From assembly GCA_965657945.1 (NCBI GenBank), contig CBFHPW010000016.1:1-58842 (forward strand): a stretch of DNA of 58,842 bases, read 5' to 3'. The translations under genes were made by a program, and so were the position numbers. Origin of the DNA: CAJJDF01 sp965657945 (GTDB lineage Bacteria; Bacteroidota; Bacteroidia; Flavobacteriales_D; CAJJDF01). How positions within the stretch are numbered: the first letter of the stretch is position 1; each line of letters starts with the position of its first letter. The notes below the pieces were generated by a model. The model was given only the letters and a program-made list of their open reading frames with translations. It was not told the DNA's origin and ran no database searches. Below are positions 15,532 to 24,930 of the stretch, piece after piece.

Positions 15532-18500
15532 ATGATGACAAAAAAAATACTCTTAGGATTTATCCTAGCCAGTACTCTTGGCTTTGGCCAAATGAAAAAT
15601 GACAATGGAAGAATACAAGCTATACTTTCGGAGTCTAGTCGCGAATTATCGAATTCTGAATCTACAATACCTGGATTCATCGAGTTTAAATCTGGACTTT
15701 CTCCGTCATTGTCAGAAATCACAGCGTTGGTAAATTCGTTTTCAAAAAATAAGTTTACTCTAAGAGAAGTGAGCCGAGAAAATGACCAATTGGGCTACAC
15801 TCATATTAAATTTCAACAAATCGCGAATAACATCCCATTTGAATTAAACTTCCTAACGATTCATCAAAAAAATGGAGAGATAACCAGCATAAGCGGAAAT
15901 TTAGCCTCACAATTTTCCGGGATTATTTCAGCTTCTGTTTCAGAAAGTGATGCCTTAGCATCGGCCCTGCAAGTAATAAATGCCGACACCTACAAATGGG
16001 AGTTGCCAGAAGAAGAAGATTTTATCAAAGAAGACTTAGAAGACCCTTCAGCAACCTTTTACCCCGCAGGGGAATTCGTGTATTTACAAACAAAAAAAGG
16101 AATATCACTGTGTTACAAATTCAATATTTACGCTCATAAACCTGTAAGCAGAGCAGATTATTACGTTGATGCAAACCTGGGCAAGGTTATTTTCAAAAAC
16201 GACTTCATTCACCACGCGGATGCGATTGGAACTGCTAATACTGGATACAGTGGAACCCGGTCAATAACTACCGACTCGACTTCTACAACTAACTACAGGC
16301 TGAGAGAGTCTGGAAGAGGAAATGGCATCGAAACCTACGACATGAACACCGGAACTACCTACGGAAGTGCTGTTGATTTTACGGACAATAACAACATCTG
16401 GACCTCAACCACAAATGACGATCAATACGCATTGGATGCGCACTGGGGAGCTGAAATGACTTATGACTATTTCTGGAATGTTCATGCTAGAAATAGTATT
16501 GACGGATTAGGTTTTAAACTTATCAGCTACATTCATTACGACAACAATTATGTCAATGCATTTTGGGACGGGAGCAGAATGACCTACGGAGATGGAAATG
16601 GAACTTCAATTACTGCTTTGACAACAATGGCTATTGCGGGTCACGAAATATCCCACGGTCTTACCTCAAACACGGCAAACTTGGTTTATTCTTATGAATC
16701 TGGCGCACTCAACGAATCTTTTAGTGATATTTTTGGAGTCGCAATAGATTTTTGGGCAAGACCAGCTCAAGCAGATTGGGAAATGGGGGACGAAATTTAC
16801 ACCTCGGGAACAAACTATTTTCGCTCCATGTCGAATCCAAAAGCCAAAGGAGATCCTGACACATATCTGGGTACAAACTATTACCTGGGTACAGCAGACA
16901 ATGGTGGGGTTCACACAAACAGTGGGGTTCAAAACTACTGGTTCTATTTACTTACAAATGGTGGCACCGGAACAAATGACAATGGAGACACTTATTCTGT
17001 AAATGGTTTAGGACTGGATACAGCAGCAAGAATAGCGTTTAGAAACCTAACCGTTTATTTAGGAAGAAACTCTCAACATTCAGACGCAAGATTTTATGCA
17101 ATCAAATCAGCAACCGACTTATATGGCCCTTGCTCTCCAGCAGTAATAGCTACAACCAATGCTTGGCATGCCGTAGGGGTTGGACCTGCTTATGTTCCGG
17201 GTGTAAAAGCAGAGTTTAGCACATTGGACTCTGTAGGATGTAAATTTCCTCACACAGTTTCTTTCGTTAATAATAGCAACAATGCATCGGCTTACGTTTG
17301 GAATTTTGGAGATGGTACAACTAGTACGGCAACAAACCCAACTCACACCTACACAGCGGGTCCTGGTCCTTTTGATGTTACTTTACTCGCGAATGGTGGA
17401 GTTTGTGGAAAAGACACGATACTTAAAATAGCAAATGTAACAATCGATACACTACTTCGATGCCCTACAATATTAGCTAGGAATACAGCGATGAGTACCA
17501 CCGATTGTTCTGGAACATTAATGGATGATGGGGGTGCGACAGGCAATTATACGCCAAACCAAGTAAGCACATTCACTATATCACCTACAGGAGCAACAAA
17601 TGTTGTGCTCAATTTCAATTTATTTGACGTAGAAGCTGGATCAACTGCATCCAACTGCAACTACGATTATTTAGAAATATACGAAGGCACTTCAACCGCA
17701 GGAACTCTAATCGGACGATACTGCAACAACAACCTACCACCTTCAACTATTACATCAAGCTCTTCCAGTTTGTTTTTGAGATTCAGAGTAGACGGAGGTT
17801 TAGAAGAAGCAGGATTTGATATTGATTGGAACTGTTTATACACTTATCCAGCGCCAGTTGCAAACTTTGTGGCTACTCCTAACCTAGTCTGTCGAAATGA
17901 AATCATTAACATGACAAATACGAGCTCCTCGGCTACTAGCTACAGTTGGACCATGACTGGAAGCAGCTTATCTTCATCTACTGCTTCGAATCCATCCGTG
18001 AGCTATTCTTCTGACGGTTCATATGTTGTTCGGCTTATCGCCACAAGCCCCGGAGGTAGCGACACTGCTTTTCAAACAATAAACGTAAGAGGAGTTTGTC
18101 TACCAAATGGAGGTACAGCTGGACCAATGACAGAATGTAACGGGAAATTATTGGATGACGGAAGTTATTCGAACGATTACTCGCCCAATCAAACTACCTA
18201 TGTGACCATTGCTCCCTCAACAGGTGTTAATGTAACACTTACATTTAATACATTTGATGTGGAAGCAGACAATTGCATCTACGATTACATGTCAATTTAT
18301 GACGGACCCAACACAACTTCTCCTCTCATTGGTAAGTATTGCAATTCAAGTATTCCACCATCTCCATTAACCTCAACGGGTAACGCATTGACGATTAAAT
18401 TTTATGCAGATGGAGGATTAGAGCTAGATGGCTTTGATATTGATTGGCATTGTTCACTTGTTGGACTTTCGGAATCAGAAAAAATAAATAGCTTAAACAT

Positions 18501-18723
18501 ATACCCAAATCCTTCGAATAGTTTCGTAACGGTGGAGGCAATATTTAGTCAGCAAAGCACAAGTAATATTATGATCATGGACTTACTGGGAAAAGTGCTT
18601 TACGAAAACAGTAACTCAATTGAGTCCCTTCAGTTTACCGACAAAATTGATGTTTCTGGATTTGCAGCCGGCACCTATTTCATTCTAGTTAATGGAGAAA
18701 CCAACAAGTTTATAAAACAGTAG
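15532..18723 (+). CDS. Secreted M4 (thermolysin-like) metallopeptidase with PKD, CUB and T9SS sorting domains
   Basis: 1063-aa exported zinc protease. Order of parts: signal peptide (1-20), propeptide of FTP/PepSY type (about 50-230), M4 catalytic domain with HEISH at 371-375, third zinc ligand E395 in NESFSD and active-site H461 in GGVHTNSG, spaced as in thermolysin. Then come a PKD domain (about 565-640, YVWNFGDGTTS), a CUB domain (about 644-768), a second PKD-like domain (about 773-853), a second CUB domain (about 860-976) and a T9SS C-terminal sorting domain with IYPNPSNSFV. M4 identity and T9SS export are well supported; the substrate is unknown. The start may be 15532 or 15535. Confidence 0.95.
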   Translation: MMTKKILLGFILASTLGFGQMKNDNGRIQAILSESSRELSNSESTIPGFIEFKSGLSPSLSEITALVNSFSKNKFTLREVSRENDQLGYTHIKFQQIANNIPFELNFLTIHQKNGEITSISGNLASQFSGIISASVSESDALASALQVINADTYKWELPEEEDFIKEDLEDPSATFYPAGEFVYLQTKKGISLCYKFNIYAHKPVSRADYYVDANLGKVIFKNDFIHHADAIGTANTGYSGTRSITTDSTSTTNYRLRESGRGNGIETYDMNTGTTYGSAVDFTDNNNIWTSTTNDDQYALDAHWGAEMTYDYFWNVHARNSIDGLGFKLISYIHYDNNYVNAFWDGSRMTYGDGNGTSITALTTMAIAGHEISHGLTSNTANLVYSYESGALNESFSDIFGVAIDFWARPAQADWEMGDEIYTSGTNYFRSMSNPKAKGDPDTYLGTNYYLGTADNGGVHTNSGVQNYWFYLLTNGGTGTNDNGDTYSVNGLGLDTAARIAFRNLTVYLGRNSQHSDARFYAIKSATDLYGPCSPAVIATTNAWHAVGVGPAYVPGVKAEFSTLDSVGCKFPHTVSFVNNSNNASAYVWNFGDGTTSTATNPTHTYTAGPGPFDVTLLANGGVCGKDTILKIANVTIDTLLRCPTILARNTAMSTTDCSGTLMDDGGATGNYTPNQVSTFTISPTGATNVVLNFNLFDVEAGSTASNCNYDYLEIYEGTSTAGTLIGRYCNNNLPPSTITSSSSSLFLRFRVDGGLEEAGFDIDWNCLYTYPAPVANFVATPNLVCRNEIINMTNTSSSATSYSWTMTGSSLSSSTASNPSVSYSSDGSYVVRLIATSPGGSDTAFQTINVRGVCLPNGGTAGPMTECNGKLLDDGSYSNDYSPNQTTYVTIAPSTGVNVTLTFNTFDVEADNCIYDYMSIYDGPNTTSPLIGKYCNSSIPPSPLTSTGNALTIKFYADGGLELDGFDIDWHCSLVGLSESEKINSLNIYPNPSNSFVTVEAIFSQQSTSNIMIMDLLGKVLYENSNSIESLQFTDKIDVSGFAAGTYFILVNGETNKFIKQ

Positions 18724-18743
18724 AATTTTTCATTTTTTAGAAT

Positions 18744-18781
18744 AAAAAAAGGCTTTCATTTATCAATGAAAGCCTTTTTTT
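18744..18781. terminator. Terminator after the M4 peptidase gene
   Basis: A 10-bp perfect stem, GGCTTTCATT and its complement, with a TATC loop, flanked by seven As and seven Ts. It terminates the plus-strand peptidase transcript and is symmetrical enough to act on the minus-strand CoA-transferase transcript as well. Confidence 0.9.
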
Positions 18782-18858
18782 GATTGGGATATCTTCTGCA
18801 AACTCATTTTTGTAGTATTTCGTGAAAGAATCAGAATCTACAATCATAGAGGAAAAGA

Positions 18859-19512
18859 CTATAATTTCATTTCCGGAATTTCTCCTTCAATGACCAAATT
18901 ACCCTCGGTAGCTGCTTTAATTTCATCTACCGATACTCCTGGAGCTCTTTCCAATAATTTGAAACCACCCTTCACTATCTCTAAAACGGCTAAGTTGGTC
19001 ACAATCTTTTTTACGCATCCAACTCCAGTAAGTGGCAAGGAGCATGATTTTAGCAGCTTAGATTCTCCTGCTCTATTTGTGTGCATCATGGCGACAATAA
19101 TATTATCGGCAGAAGCAACCAAGTCCATAGCACCCCCCATTCCTTTCACCATTTTACCAGGAATTTTCCAATTTGCAATATCTCCCGTTTCAGAAACCTC
19201 CATGGCACCCAAAACAGTAAGCTGAACGTGCTGACCTCGAATCATGGCAAAGCTTGTTGCCGAATCAAAATAAACCGCTCCAGGCAATGCAGTAATCGTT
19301 TGCTTACCAGCGTTTATTATATCTGCATCCTCATTACCATCAAAAGGAAATGGACCCATTCCTAAAATACCATTTTCTGATTGAAACTCTACTTCTATTC
19401 CTTCTGGGATATAATTTGCAACTAAAGTGGGTATCCCAATTCCAAGGTTTACATACCATCCGTTTTGAAGTTCTTGAGCTATTCGTTGTGCTATTTGATT
19501 TTTATCTAACAT
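18859..19512 (-). CDS. scoB: 3-oxoacid CoA-transferase subunit B
   Basis: Beta subunit of the succinyl-CoA:3-oxoacid (acetoacetate) CoA-transferase. The 217-aa protein carries the SENG motif at residues 45-48, in which E46 should be the glutamate that forms the enzyme-CoA thioester, and the glycine-rich GIGIPTLVANYIP. Its partner scoA lies upstream on the same strand, separated by a four-helix-bundle gene. Acetoacetate is the likely acceptor, but other 3-oxoacids are possible. Confidence 0.94.
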   Translation of the reverse strand: MLDKNQIAQRIAQELQNGWYVNLGIGIPTLVANYIPEGIEVEFQSENGILGMGPFPFDGNEDADIINAGKQTITALPGAVYFDSATSFAMIRGQHVQLTVLGAMEVSETGDIANWKIPGKMVKGMGGAMDLVASADNIIVAMMHTNRAGESKLLKSCSLPLTGVGCVKKIVTNLAVLEIVKGGFKLLERAPGVSVDEIKAATEGNLVIEGEIPEMKL

Positions 19513-19551
19513 AATTCAATTTGAAAATTTGATGATTCGTTAATTTGAAGA

Positions 19552-19902
19552 TTATTTATCTTTTGAAGATGAAATTATTTTCGATATCACCTTTATGATT
19601 GGTTTTAATTTATCAATTAGTTCTTTTGAAGAAGGATAATACTTAGATTGTTCACACAACTCTAACCAATATTCAACCTCATCTGCTTCTTTAGCAGCAA
19701 TTTTAAATTTATGAATAAAATCTTTTTTACTTTCCGCATTTTGTGCCTCTCTTGTATTCGCTCCTATAGATGTTCCAGCCCTAAAAATCTGACTTGACAT
19801 TTCAAACTTCTTAAGCTCTCTTAATTTTTCAGAGTAATTAATAATGGCAAGAGAAAATTCAAAAGTCATTTCAACTATTATATTCCTTTTATCATTTCTC
19901 AT
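19552..19902 (-). CDS. Four-helix-bundle protein (23S rRNA intervening-sequence/S23 family)
   Basis: 116-aa protein of the S23/IVS four-helix-bundle family, recognised from the N-terminal helix with FSLAIINYSEKLRELKKFE, the SSQIFRAGTSIGANTREAQNA segment and KIAAKEADEVEYWLELC. The function of these proteins is not established. It sits between the two CoA-transferase subunits, which are normally adjacent, and is flanked by short AATTTGAA-rich repeats. Both points suggest insertion as a small mobile unit. Confidence 0.88.
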   Translation of the reverse strand: MRNDKRNIIVEMTFEFSLAIINYSEKLRELKKFEMSSQIFRAGTSIGANTREAQNAESKKDFIHKFKIAAKEADEVEYWLELCEQSKYYPSSKELIDKLKPIIKVISKIISSSKDK

Positions 19903-19912
19903 TCTTTAAAAC

Positions 19913-19944
19913 TTTCAAATTAGCCAATTTTCAAATTAGCCAAT
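19913..19944. repeat. Perfect 16-bp tandem repeat beside the four-helix-bundle gene
   Basis: TTTCAAATTAGCCAAT occurs twice without a gap (19913-19928 and 19929-19944), running into the scoA stop codon. The other side of the four-helix-bundle gene (about 19514-19556) holds related AATTTGAAAATT and AATTTGAAGATT words. Confidence 0.8.
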
Positions 19945-20639
19945 TATTTCTGACGAACCGTTCTTTGTTCAATTCTCTTTTCATATCCTTTTCCTTGGAA
20001 AATCCGCTGAACAAAAATTCCTGGCGTATGAATTTCGTTTGGATCCAATTCACCTGGCTCAACCAGTTCCTCTACCTCAGCAATTGTAATTTTACCAGCC
20101 ATTGCCATCATGGGATTAAAGTTTCTGGCGGTACCTTTAAACACTAGGTTCCCAGCCGTGTCCCCTTTCCAAGCTTTTACTAGAGCGAAATCAGCTGTCA
20201 ATGCCGATTCCAGAATATGTGGCTTGCCGTCAAATTCTCTTACTTCTTTTCCCTGAGCTACTTCTGTTCCAAATCCTGCTGGTGTAAAAAAAGCAGGAAT
20301 TCCTGCCCCTCCAGCTCTGCATCTCTCTGCAAGAGATCCTTGAGGAATTAAATCCACCTCTAGTTCTCCACTTAACATTTGTCTTTCAAATTCATCATTT
20401 TCACCAACGTAAGATGATATCATTTTTTTTATTTGTTTCTTTTGAAGCAGTAACCCTAATCCAAAATCATCTACCCCTGCATTATTGGAAATACAAGTCA
20501 ACCCTGTCACATTCTTTTTTACTAACTCTGAGATTGAGTTTTCTGGAATACCACACAAGCCAAACCCCCCTAACATTAAAGTCATTCCATCTTGTATTCC
20601 TTCACAAGCCTGTTCTACGTTTGCTACTGTTTTGTTCAT
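19944..20639 (-). CDS. scoA: 3-oxoacid CoA-transferase subunit A
   Basis: Alpha subunit of the 3-oxoacid CoA-transferase. The 231-aa protein has the GGFGLCGIPENSI nucleotide/CoA-loop near residues 23-35, the GLTCISNNAGVDDFGLG segment and AKPN-type C-terminal elements typical of ScoA. It starts 11 bases after the PBP1A stop, so it is probably cotranscribed with ricT, gldH and the PBP gene. Confidence 0.94.
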   Translation of the reverse strand: MNKTVANVEQACEGIQDGMTLMLGGFGLCGIPENSISELVKKNVTGLTCISNNAGVDDFGLGLLLQKKQIKKMISSYVGENDEFERQMLSGELEVDLIPQGSLAERCRAGGAGIPAFFTPAGFGTEVAQGKEVREFDGKPHILESALTADFALVKAWKGDTAGNLVFKGTARNFNPMMAMAGKITIAEVEELVEPGELDPNEIHTPGIFVQRIFQGKGYEKRIEQRTVRQK

Positions 20640-20650
20640 ACTATTTGTCT

Positions 20651-23077
20651 TTAAAATAATCCACTATTTGAAAAATTATTATAATCTATTGATTCATTCA
20701 AATCTTGTTCAGAACAATTGGTATAATCGTCCTGATAGTTCTCAGGCAGTTCAAAGTCGCCTTTCGATATCTTAATCGTTGAATCTTTGTAAATCTTATT
20801 CATGTAATATCCCCAAATTGGCAACGAGGTATTTGCACCTTGACCCAGTGCTGTACTCACAAAACGAACACCACGATCTTCGCAACCTACCCAAACTCCT
20901 GATACTAAATCTGGCGTAAGACCAATAAACCATCCATCACTATTACTTTGTGTTGTTCCAGTTTTTCCGGCAATTGGGTATTTTATATTTCCATATTTTC
21001 GCCAAGAAGACCTCAATCTCATAGAAGTTCCTCCGTACTTTTTGGTTGCAGGATTGTAAACACCATCTACTACTCCTTTCATCATTTTTATCATAGTAGC
21101 AGATAAATTAGCATCAAATACTTGATCCGTTTCTGGTTGTGCTTCATAAATCACAGCTCCATTTTTATCCTCTATCCGAGTGATAATCATTGGCTTTATA
21201 TATACTCCATTATTCGCGAATGTACTCATAGCTCCTACCATTTCGTACACAGATAAATCAACGGCTCCAAGTGCTATGGAAGGATATTCATTTATTTGGT
21301 TTCCATCTAGTCCCATTTTCAACGCGTTCTCTTTTACTTTTTTAGGTCCAATCTTTCTCATGATTGCAGCTGTTATGCTATTCATCGAGGAAGCAAGTCC
21401 AAACTTTACTTGGTAAGGCAAGCCATTGAAACTTTCTCCAGCATTTTTTGGACACCATTGTCTATTCTCATTATCAGGTATTGGGCAACAGTGCTCAATA
21501 TTCAAAATTTCTTCGCAAGGAGATGATACACCAGCATCAATGGCAGAAGCATAAACGATTGGCTTGAAGGTAGAACCTACCTGTCTTTTACCTGTTCGAA
21601 CCATATCATACTGAAAATACTTGAAATTAGGTCCTCCAACCCATGCTTTTACAAAACCCGTTTTAGGATCCATTGACATCATTCCTGCCCTCAAAAAACT
21701 TTTGAGGTATTTAATCTTATCCATTGGGGAAATCACTGTATCCTTTTCATATCCATCGGCAGTCCAGTCGAATACCTGAGTTTCCACTGGTGTATTGAAA
21801 ATAGTGTCTATTTCTGCTTTTGTATAACTGGGATTGATATGGTTTGAATTGTAATTACAAATGTACTTTCCCTTTTTCTTTTTGGTCCCAGGCCTTTCAC
21901 ACTCGGCACAAGCAGCACCCGTCAATGTTTTGTACAACATAGTTTGTTTCTTGGCTCTTGTCAGTATTTGGTCTGCTTCTTTTTCATCAATAGCTCTAAC
22001 AAAAGGATAACGAGGATAAGAATATTTCCTTTTCATTGCTTTATGCAAGTCGGCTTGCAATTCATTTCCTAGATGTTGCATGACTGCATATTCGGCATAT
22101 TTCTGCATCCTAGAATCTATGGTCGTATAAATCTTTAGACCATCTTTTCTGATGTTGTAGGGCTTTCCTGTTTCTTTGTTTAGGTATCTGAATTCGCCAT
22201 TCTCATTCTTTTCCTTCATCATCCGATTTAGGTCAGCTCTTAAACTTTCTCTAAAATAAGGAGCTATTCCTTCTTTGTGATCCACCGAAGTAAGATTCAA
22301 CCCTAATGGCAATACTCTGATGGAGTCGTATTGTCCTCTATTCAAAATATCATTGTTCAGCATTTGTTTCAAAACTACTTCTCTTCTTTTAAGAGCTGCT
22401 TTAGGAAATCTCTTTGGGTTGTAACCGTTTGGGTTTTTTACCATCCCCACAAGCATTGCAGCCTCCTGAATATTAAGTTCACGTGGCGTTTTACTAAAAT
22501 AAACTTTAGATGCAGAATGAATCCCTACTCCTTGATTAAGAAAGTCCACCTTATTGAAATACATAGTCATTATTTCCTCTTTGGTGTATCTTCTTTCAAG
22601 CTTCGCGGCAATAATCCATTCTCCCAATTTTTGTTTCACTCTATTGAGAAAGCCTGAGGCTCTTTGTCCGTATAGATTCAACGCTAGTTGCTGTGACAAA
22701 GTACTTCCCCCACCATCCTTTCCCATTCCTCGAATTGCTCTTGCCAATGCTTCAGCATCGATACCAGAATGCTTATAAAAGCGCTCATCTTCCGTGGCTA
22801 CCAGCGCATTCACCAAATTTTTAGATAGTTCATGGTAATCCACATGAGTCCTGTTTTGCAGGTAATATTCGCCTATCACAACTCCATCTGAGGTAATAAC
22901 CTGGGAAGCCAGATTACTCTTAGGATTGTCTAACTCTTCAATACTTGGTAAATCAGTAAAATAACGAACGATAAGCAATGCAAAAGCTAGCGCAACAAAC
23001 GGACCTAAGATTAATACCCAGGCGAGCCTTTTCATCCACTTTCGATTCTTTTTTGGTTTTGGTTTAGTTTGTCCCAT
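20651..23077 (-). CDS. Class A penicillin-binding protein (PBP1A-like)
   Basis: Bifunctional peptidoglycan synthase of 808 aa, anchored by one N-terminal membrane helix (about 17-40). The glycosyltransferase domain (family GT51) contains EDERFYKHSGID with the catalytic glutamate at 96, and GGGSTLSQQL. The transpeptidase domain has STFK at 502-505, SMN at 564-566 and KTGT at 705-708. A hydrophilic, Cys-containing stretch at about 390-410 lies between the two. Its start overlaps the gldH end by 14 bases. Confidence 0.95.
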   Translation of the reverse strand: MGQTKPKPKKNRKWMKRLAWVLILGPFVALAFALLIVRYFTDLPSIEELDNPKSNLASQVITSDGVVIGEYYLQNRTHVDYHELSKNLVNALVATEDERFYKHSGIDAEALARAIRGMGKDGGGSTLSQQLALNLYGQRASGFLNRVKQKLGEWIIAAKLERRYTKEEIMTMYFNKVDFLNQGVGIHSASKVYFSKTPRELNIQEAAMLVGMVKNPNGYNPKRFPKAALKRREVVLKQMLNNDILNRGQYDSIRVLPLGLNLTSVDHKEGIAPYFRESLRADLNRMMKEKNENGEFRYLNKETGKPYNIRKDGLKIYTTIDSRMQKYAEYAVMQHLGNELQADLHKAMKRKYSYPRYPFVRAIDEKEADQILTRAKKQTMLYKTLTGAACAECERPGTKKKKGKYICNYNSNHINPSYTKAEIDTIFNTPVETQVFDWTADGYEKDTVISPMDKIKYLKSFLRAGMMSMDPKTGFVKAWVGGPNFKYFQYDMVRTGKRQVGSTFKPIVYASAIDAGVSSPCEEILNIEHCCPIPDNENRQWCPKNAGESFNGLPYQVKFGLASSMNSITAAIMRKIGPKKVKENALKMGLDGNQINEYPSIALGAVDLSVYEMVGAMSTFANNGVYIKPMIITRIEDKNGAVIYEAQPETDQVFDANLSATMIKMMKGVVDGVYNPATKKYGGTSMRLRSSWRKYGNIKYPIAGKTGTTQSNSDGWFIGLTPDLVSGVWVGCEDRGVRFVSTALGQGANTSLPIWGYYMNKIYKDSTIKISKGDFELPENYQDDYTNCSEQDLNESIDYNNFSNSGLF

Positions 23078-23549
23078 TTATTTTCTTGATTTTCAAACCT
23101 ACATCTTTAATCCCTTCGAGATTTTCCTCTCTCATTCCCTGGGTAAACAAAAAGGAATAAACTCCTCTTGTGGGTAGTTTGGTTTTTAAAAAATACATAC
23201 TATTTTCTATGACAGTTCCACTGGCAGATTTTCCTAACCATTGGCCATTTGGCTTTGCCAAAATAAATTGGGCAGTATCCGTTTTTGTTCTTCCGTCTGG
23301 TGATTGTAACGTCCAAAAAACAAAAATATTCCCATAGCCGTAATCGTTGTTATTTCTCAAATTGAAATAAAACTCATACAGTTTTGTAGTATCTACAATA
23401 TCAAAATCAAAAGACTTTACCTCCTTCTCATTCCACAATGAACCTTCAACTGCCTGAAATTTTTGAAAATAAATATCGTCTCCATTACACGAGGCAAATA
23501 GAATAACCATTCCAAACAGAAGAAAGAAAATAAAATTATTTTTTGTCAT
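23064..23549 (-). CDS. gldH: Gliding motility lipoprotein GldH
   Basis: Lipoprotein required for flavobacterial gliding and linked to the T9SS machinery. I place the start at the ATG at 23549 (MTKNNFIFF), which gives a signal peptide and lipobox FASC with the acylated cysteine at residue 21; the frame is open 29 codons upstream inside ricT, but that extension is basic and unlikely. The mature part with FYFNLRNNNDYGYGNIFVFW and GVYSFLFTQGMREE is characteristic of GldH. Product about 161 aa. The ricT-gldH-PBP order fits other flavobacteria. Confidence 0.92.
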   Translation of the reverse strand: MTKNNFIFFLLFGMVILFASCNGDDIYFQKFQAVEGSLWNEKEVKSFDFDIVDTTKLYEFYFNLRNNNDYGYGNIFVFWTLQSPDGRTKTDTAQFILAKPNGQWLGKSASGTVIENSMYFLKTKLPTRGVYSFLFTQGMREENLEGIKDVGLKIKKINGTN

Positions 23550-24717
23550 TCGATTTTGGTTTCTGAGTATTTCTGTTGTTTCTATTCTTGTTGTTGGGCT
23601 TTCTTCTTTTCTTTTTCTTCTTGAAATTATCATCAAATCGAGTCAAACTATCCTGAGCATCAACAGCAGCATATTTTTCCTCTTCTACTGGTTCAAAATC
23701 TACAAATTCTTTCAAACTAACTGGTTTCTTTCCAGCTTTATTCATGGCAATAATTTCTTTCACTCTGTCAACAGTCAATCCAATAAAATCATTATTTCTA
23801 TCTTTTGATTCTACGGAAAACCACATGGTTTGTGAAAATACATCGGTCTTCATATGCCGTGCTTTTCCTCCCTCTGTCTGAAGTGTTGTGTTTGGTTTAG
23901 GAAAAGTTTTCATCAATTCCATGTAAGCATCCAATTCAAAATTCAAACAGCATTTGAGTTTTCCGCACTGTCCTGCCAGTTTTTGAGGATTGAGGGATAG
24001 TTGCTGGTAACGAGCGGCCGAAGTATTCACCGACCTAAAATCAGTTAACCAAGTGGAACAACACAATTCCCTTCCACACGAACCAATTCCTCCAAGCTTA
24101 CCCGCTTCTTGTCGCATTCCTATCTGTTTCATTTCTATTCTCACTTTGAATTCGGAAGAATATTTTTTAATCAATTCTCTAAAATCAACTCGCTGATCTG
24201 CAGTGTAATAAAAAGTAGCTTTACTCATATCTCCTTGAAACTCGATATCACTGATTTTCATTTTCAGTTTTTCCTCAATTGCAATGGTTCTTGCCCTTGG
24301 CATTATCCGTTTCTCTTCCTCTCTTCCAGCATGCCAGGTTTTTATATCTTCTTCGGTTGCTTTTCTCAAGATTGCAGGAAGATTCCTGGTTTCGGTAATT
24401 TTCTTTTTGCTCAACTGCAACTTGACCAATTCTCCTTTTAGCGAAACTACACCCACATCAACCCCACTAGCTGCTTGCACAACTACAATATCCGTTTGGT
24501 ATAAACTCAGGTTATCTGAGTTTCTGAAATACTCCTTTCTGTCGTTCTTGAATCGAACCTCTACGATATCAAATGGTTTTTCTCCAGTAGGAATTTGCAT
24601 ATTCTCCAACCAATCAAAAACCGACATCTTATCGCAACCGCCAGTCCCACACGATCCGTTACTTTTACAGCCATTTGGCACTCCTGTTTTATTATTCGAG
24701 CATGATGAACATCCCAT
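23536..24717 (-). CDS. ricT: PSP1/RicT (YaaT)-family protein
   Basis: PSP1-domain protein of the RicT/YaaT family, which in Bacillus subtilis is part of an Fe-S complex that acts on RNA maturation. The 393-aa protein has cysteine-rich ends and centre: an N-terminal CSSC and several further Cys within the first 30 residues, then GSCGRELCCSTWL and QCGKLKCCLNFELD. The C-terminus is a long Lys/Asn/Arg-rich tail. Its exact role in Bacteroidota is unknown; the start is the first ATG of an otherwise good N-terminus. Confidence 0.92.
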   Translation of the reverse strand: MGCSSCSNNKTGVPNGCKSNGSCGTGGCDKMSVFDWLENMQIPTGEKPFDIVEVRFKNDRKEYFRNSDNLSLYQTDIVVVQAASGVDVGVVSLKGELVKLQLSKKKITETRNLPAILRKATEEDIKTWHAGREEEKRIMPRARTIAIEEKLKMKISDIEFQGDMSKATFYYTADQRVDFRELIKKYSSEFKVRIEMKQIGMRQEAGKLGGIGSCGRELCCSTWLTDFRSVNTSAARYQQLSLNPQKLAGQCGKLKCCLNFELDAYMELMKTFPKPNTTLQTEGGKARHMKTDVFSQTMWFSVESKDRNNDFIGLTVDRVKEIIAMNKAGKKPVSLKEFVDFEPVEEEKYAAVDAQDSLTRFDDNFKKKKKRRKPNNKNRNNRNTQKPKSNDKK

Positions 24718-24930
24718 TTTTGTTGTATATTTTTAGAGCTAACTATCTATCAATTAGCTTCTTAGTTAATAGAAATAACACCCGATTTCTTTCGCGGAAT
24801 GCGGGTATGTTATGAATATCAAATGTACTGAAAACTATTAGTTTTTGTAGAATTTTGAAAGAGGTATTTTGCCTAAATATAGATTTTTACTCGGCCATTT
24901 ATTGGAATATTTGACAAAACGAAAGCGTTC

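Noticed and set aside
23550..23636. N-terminal extension of gldH by 29 codons
   Set aside because: It overlaps the ricT end, is strongly basic and would hide the lipoprotein signal peptide.
24718..24930. 213-base gap between holB and ricT
   Set aside because: I looked for a promoter, RNA gene or small ORF and found nothing that meets the standard.
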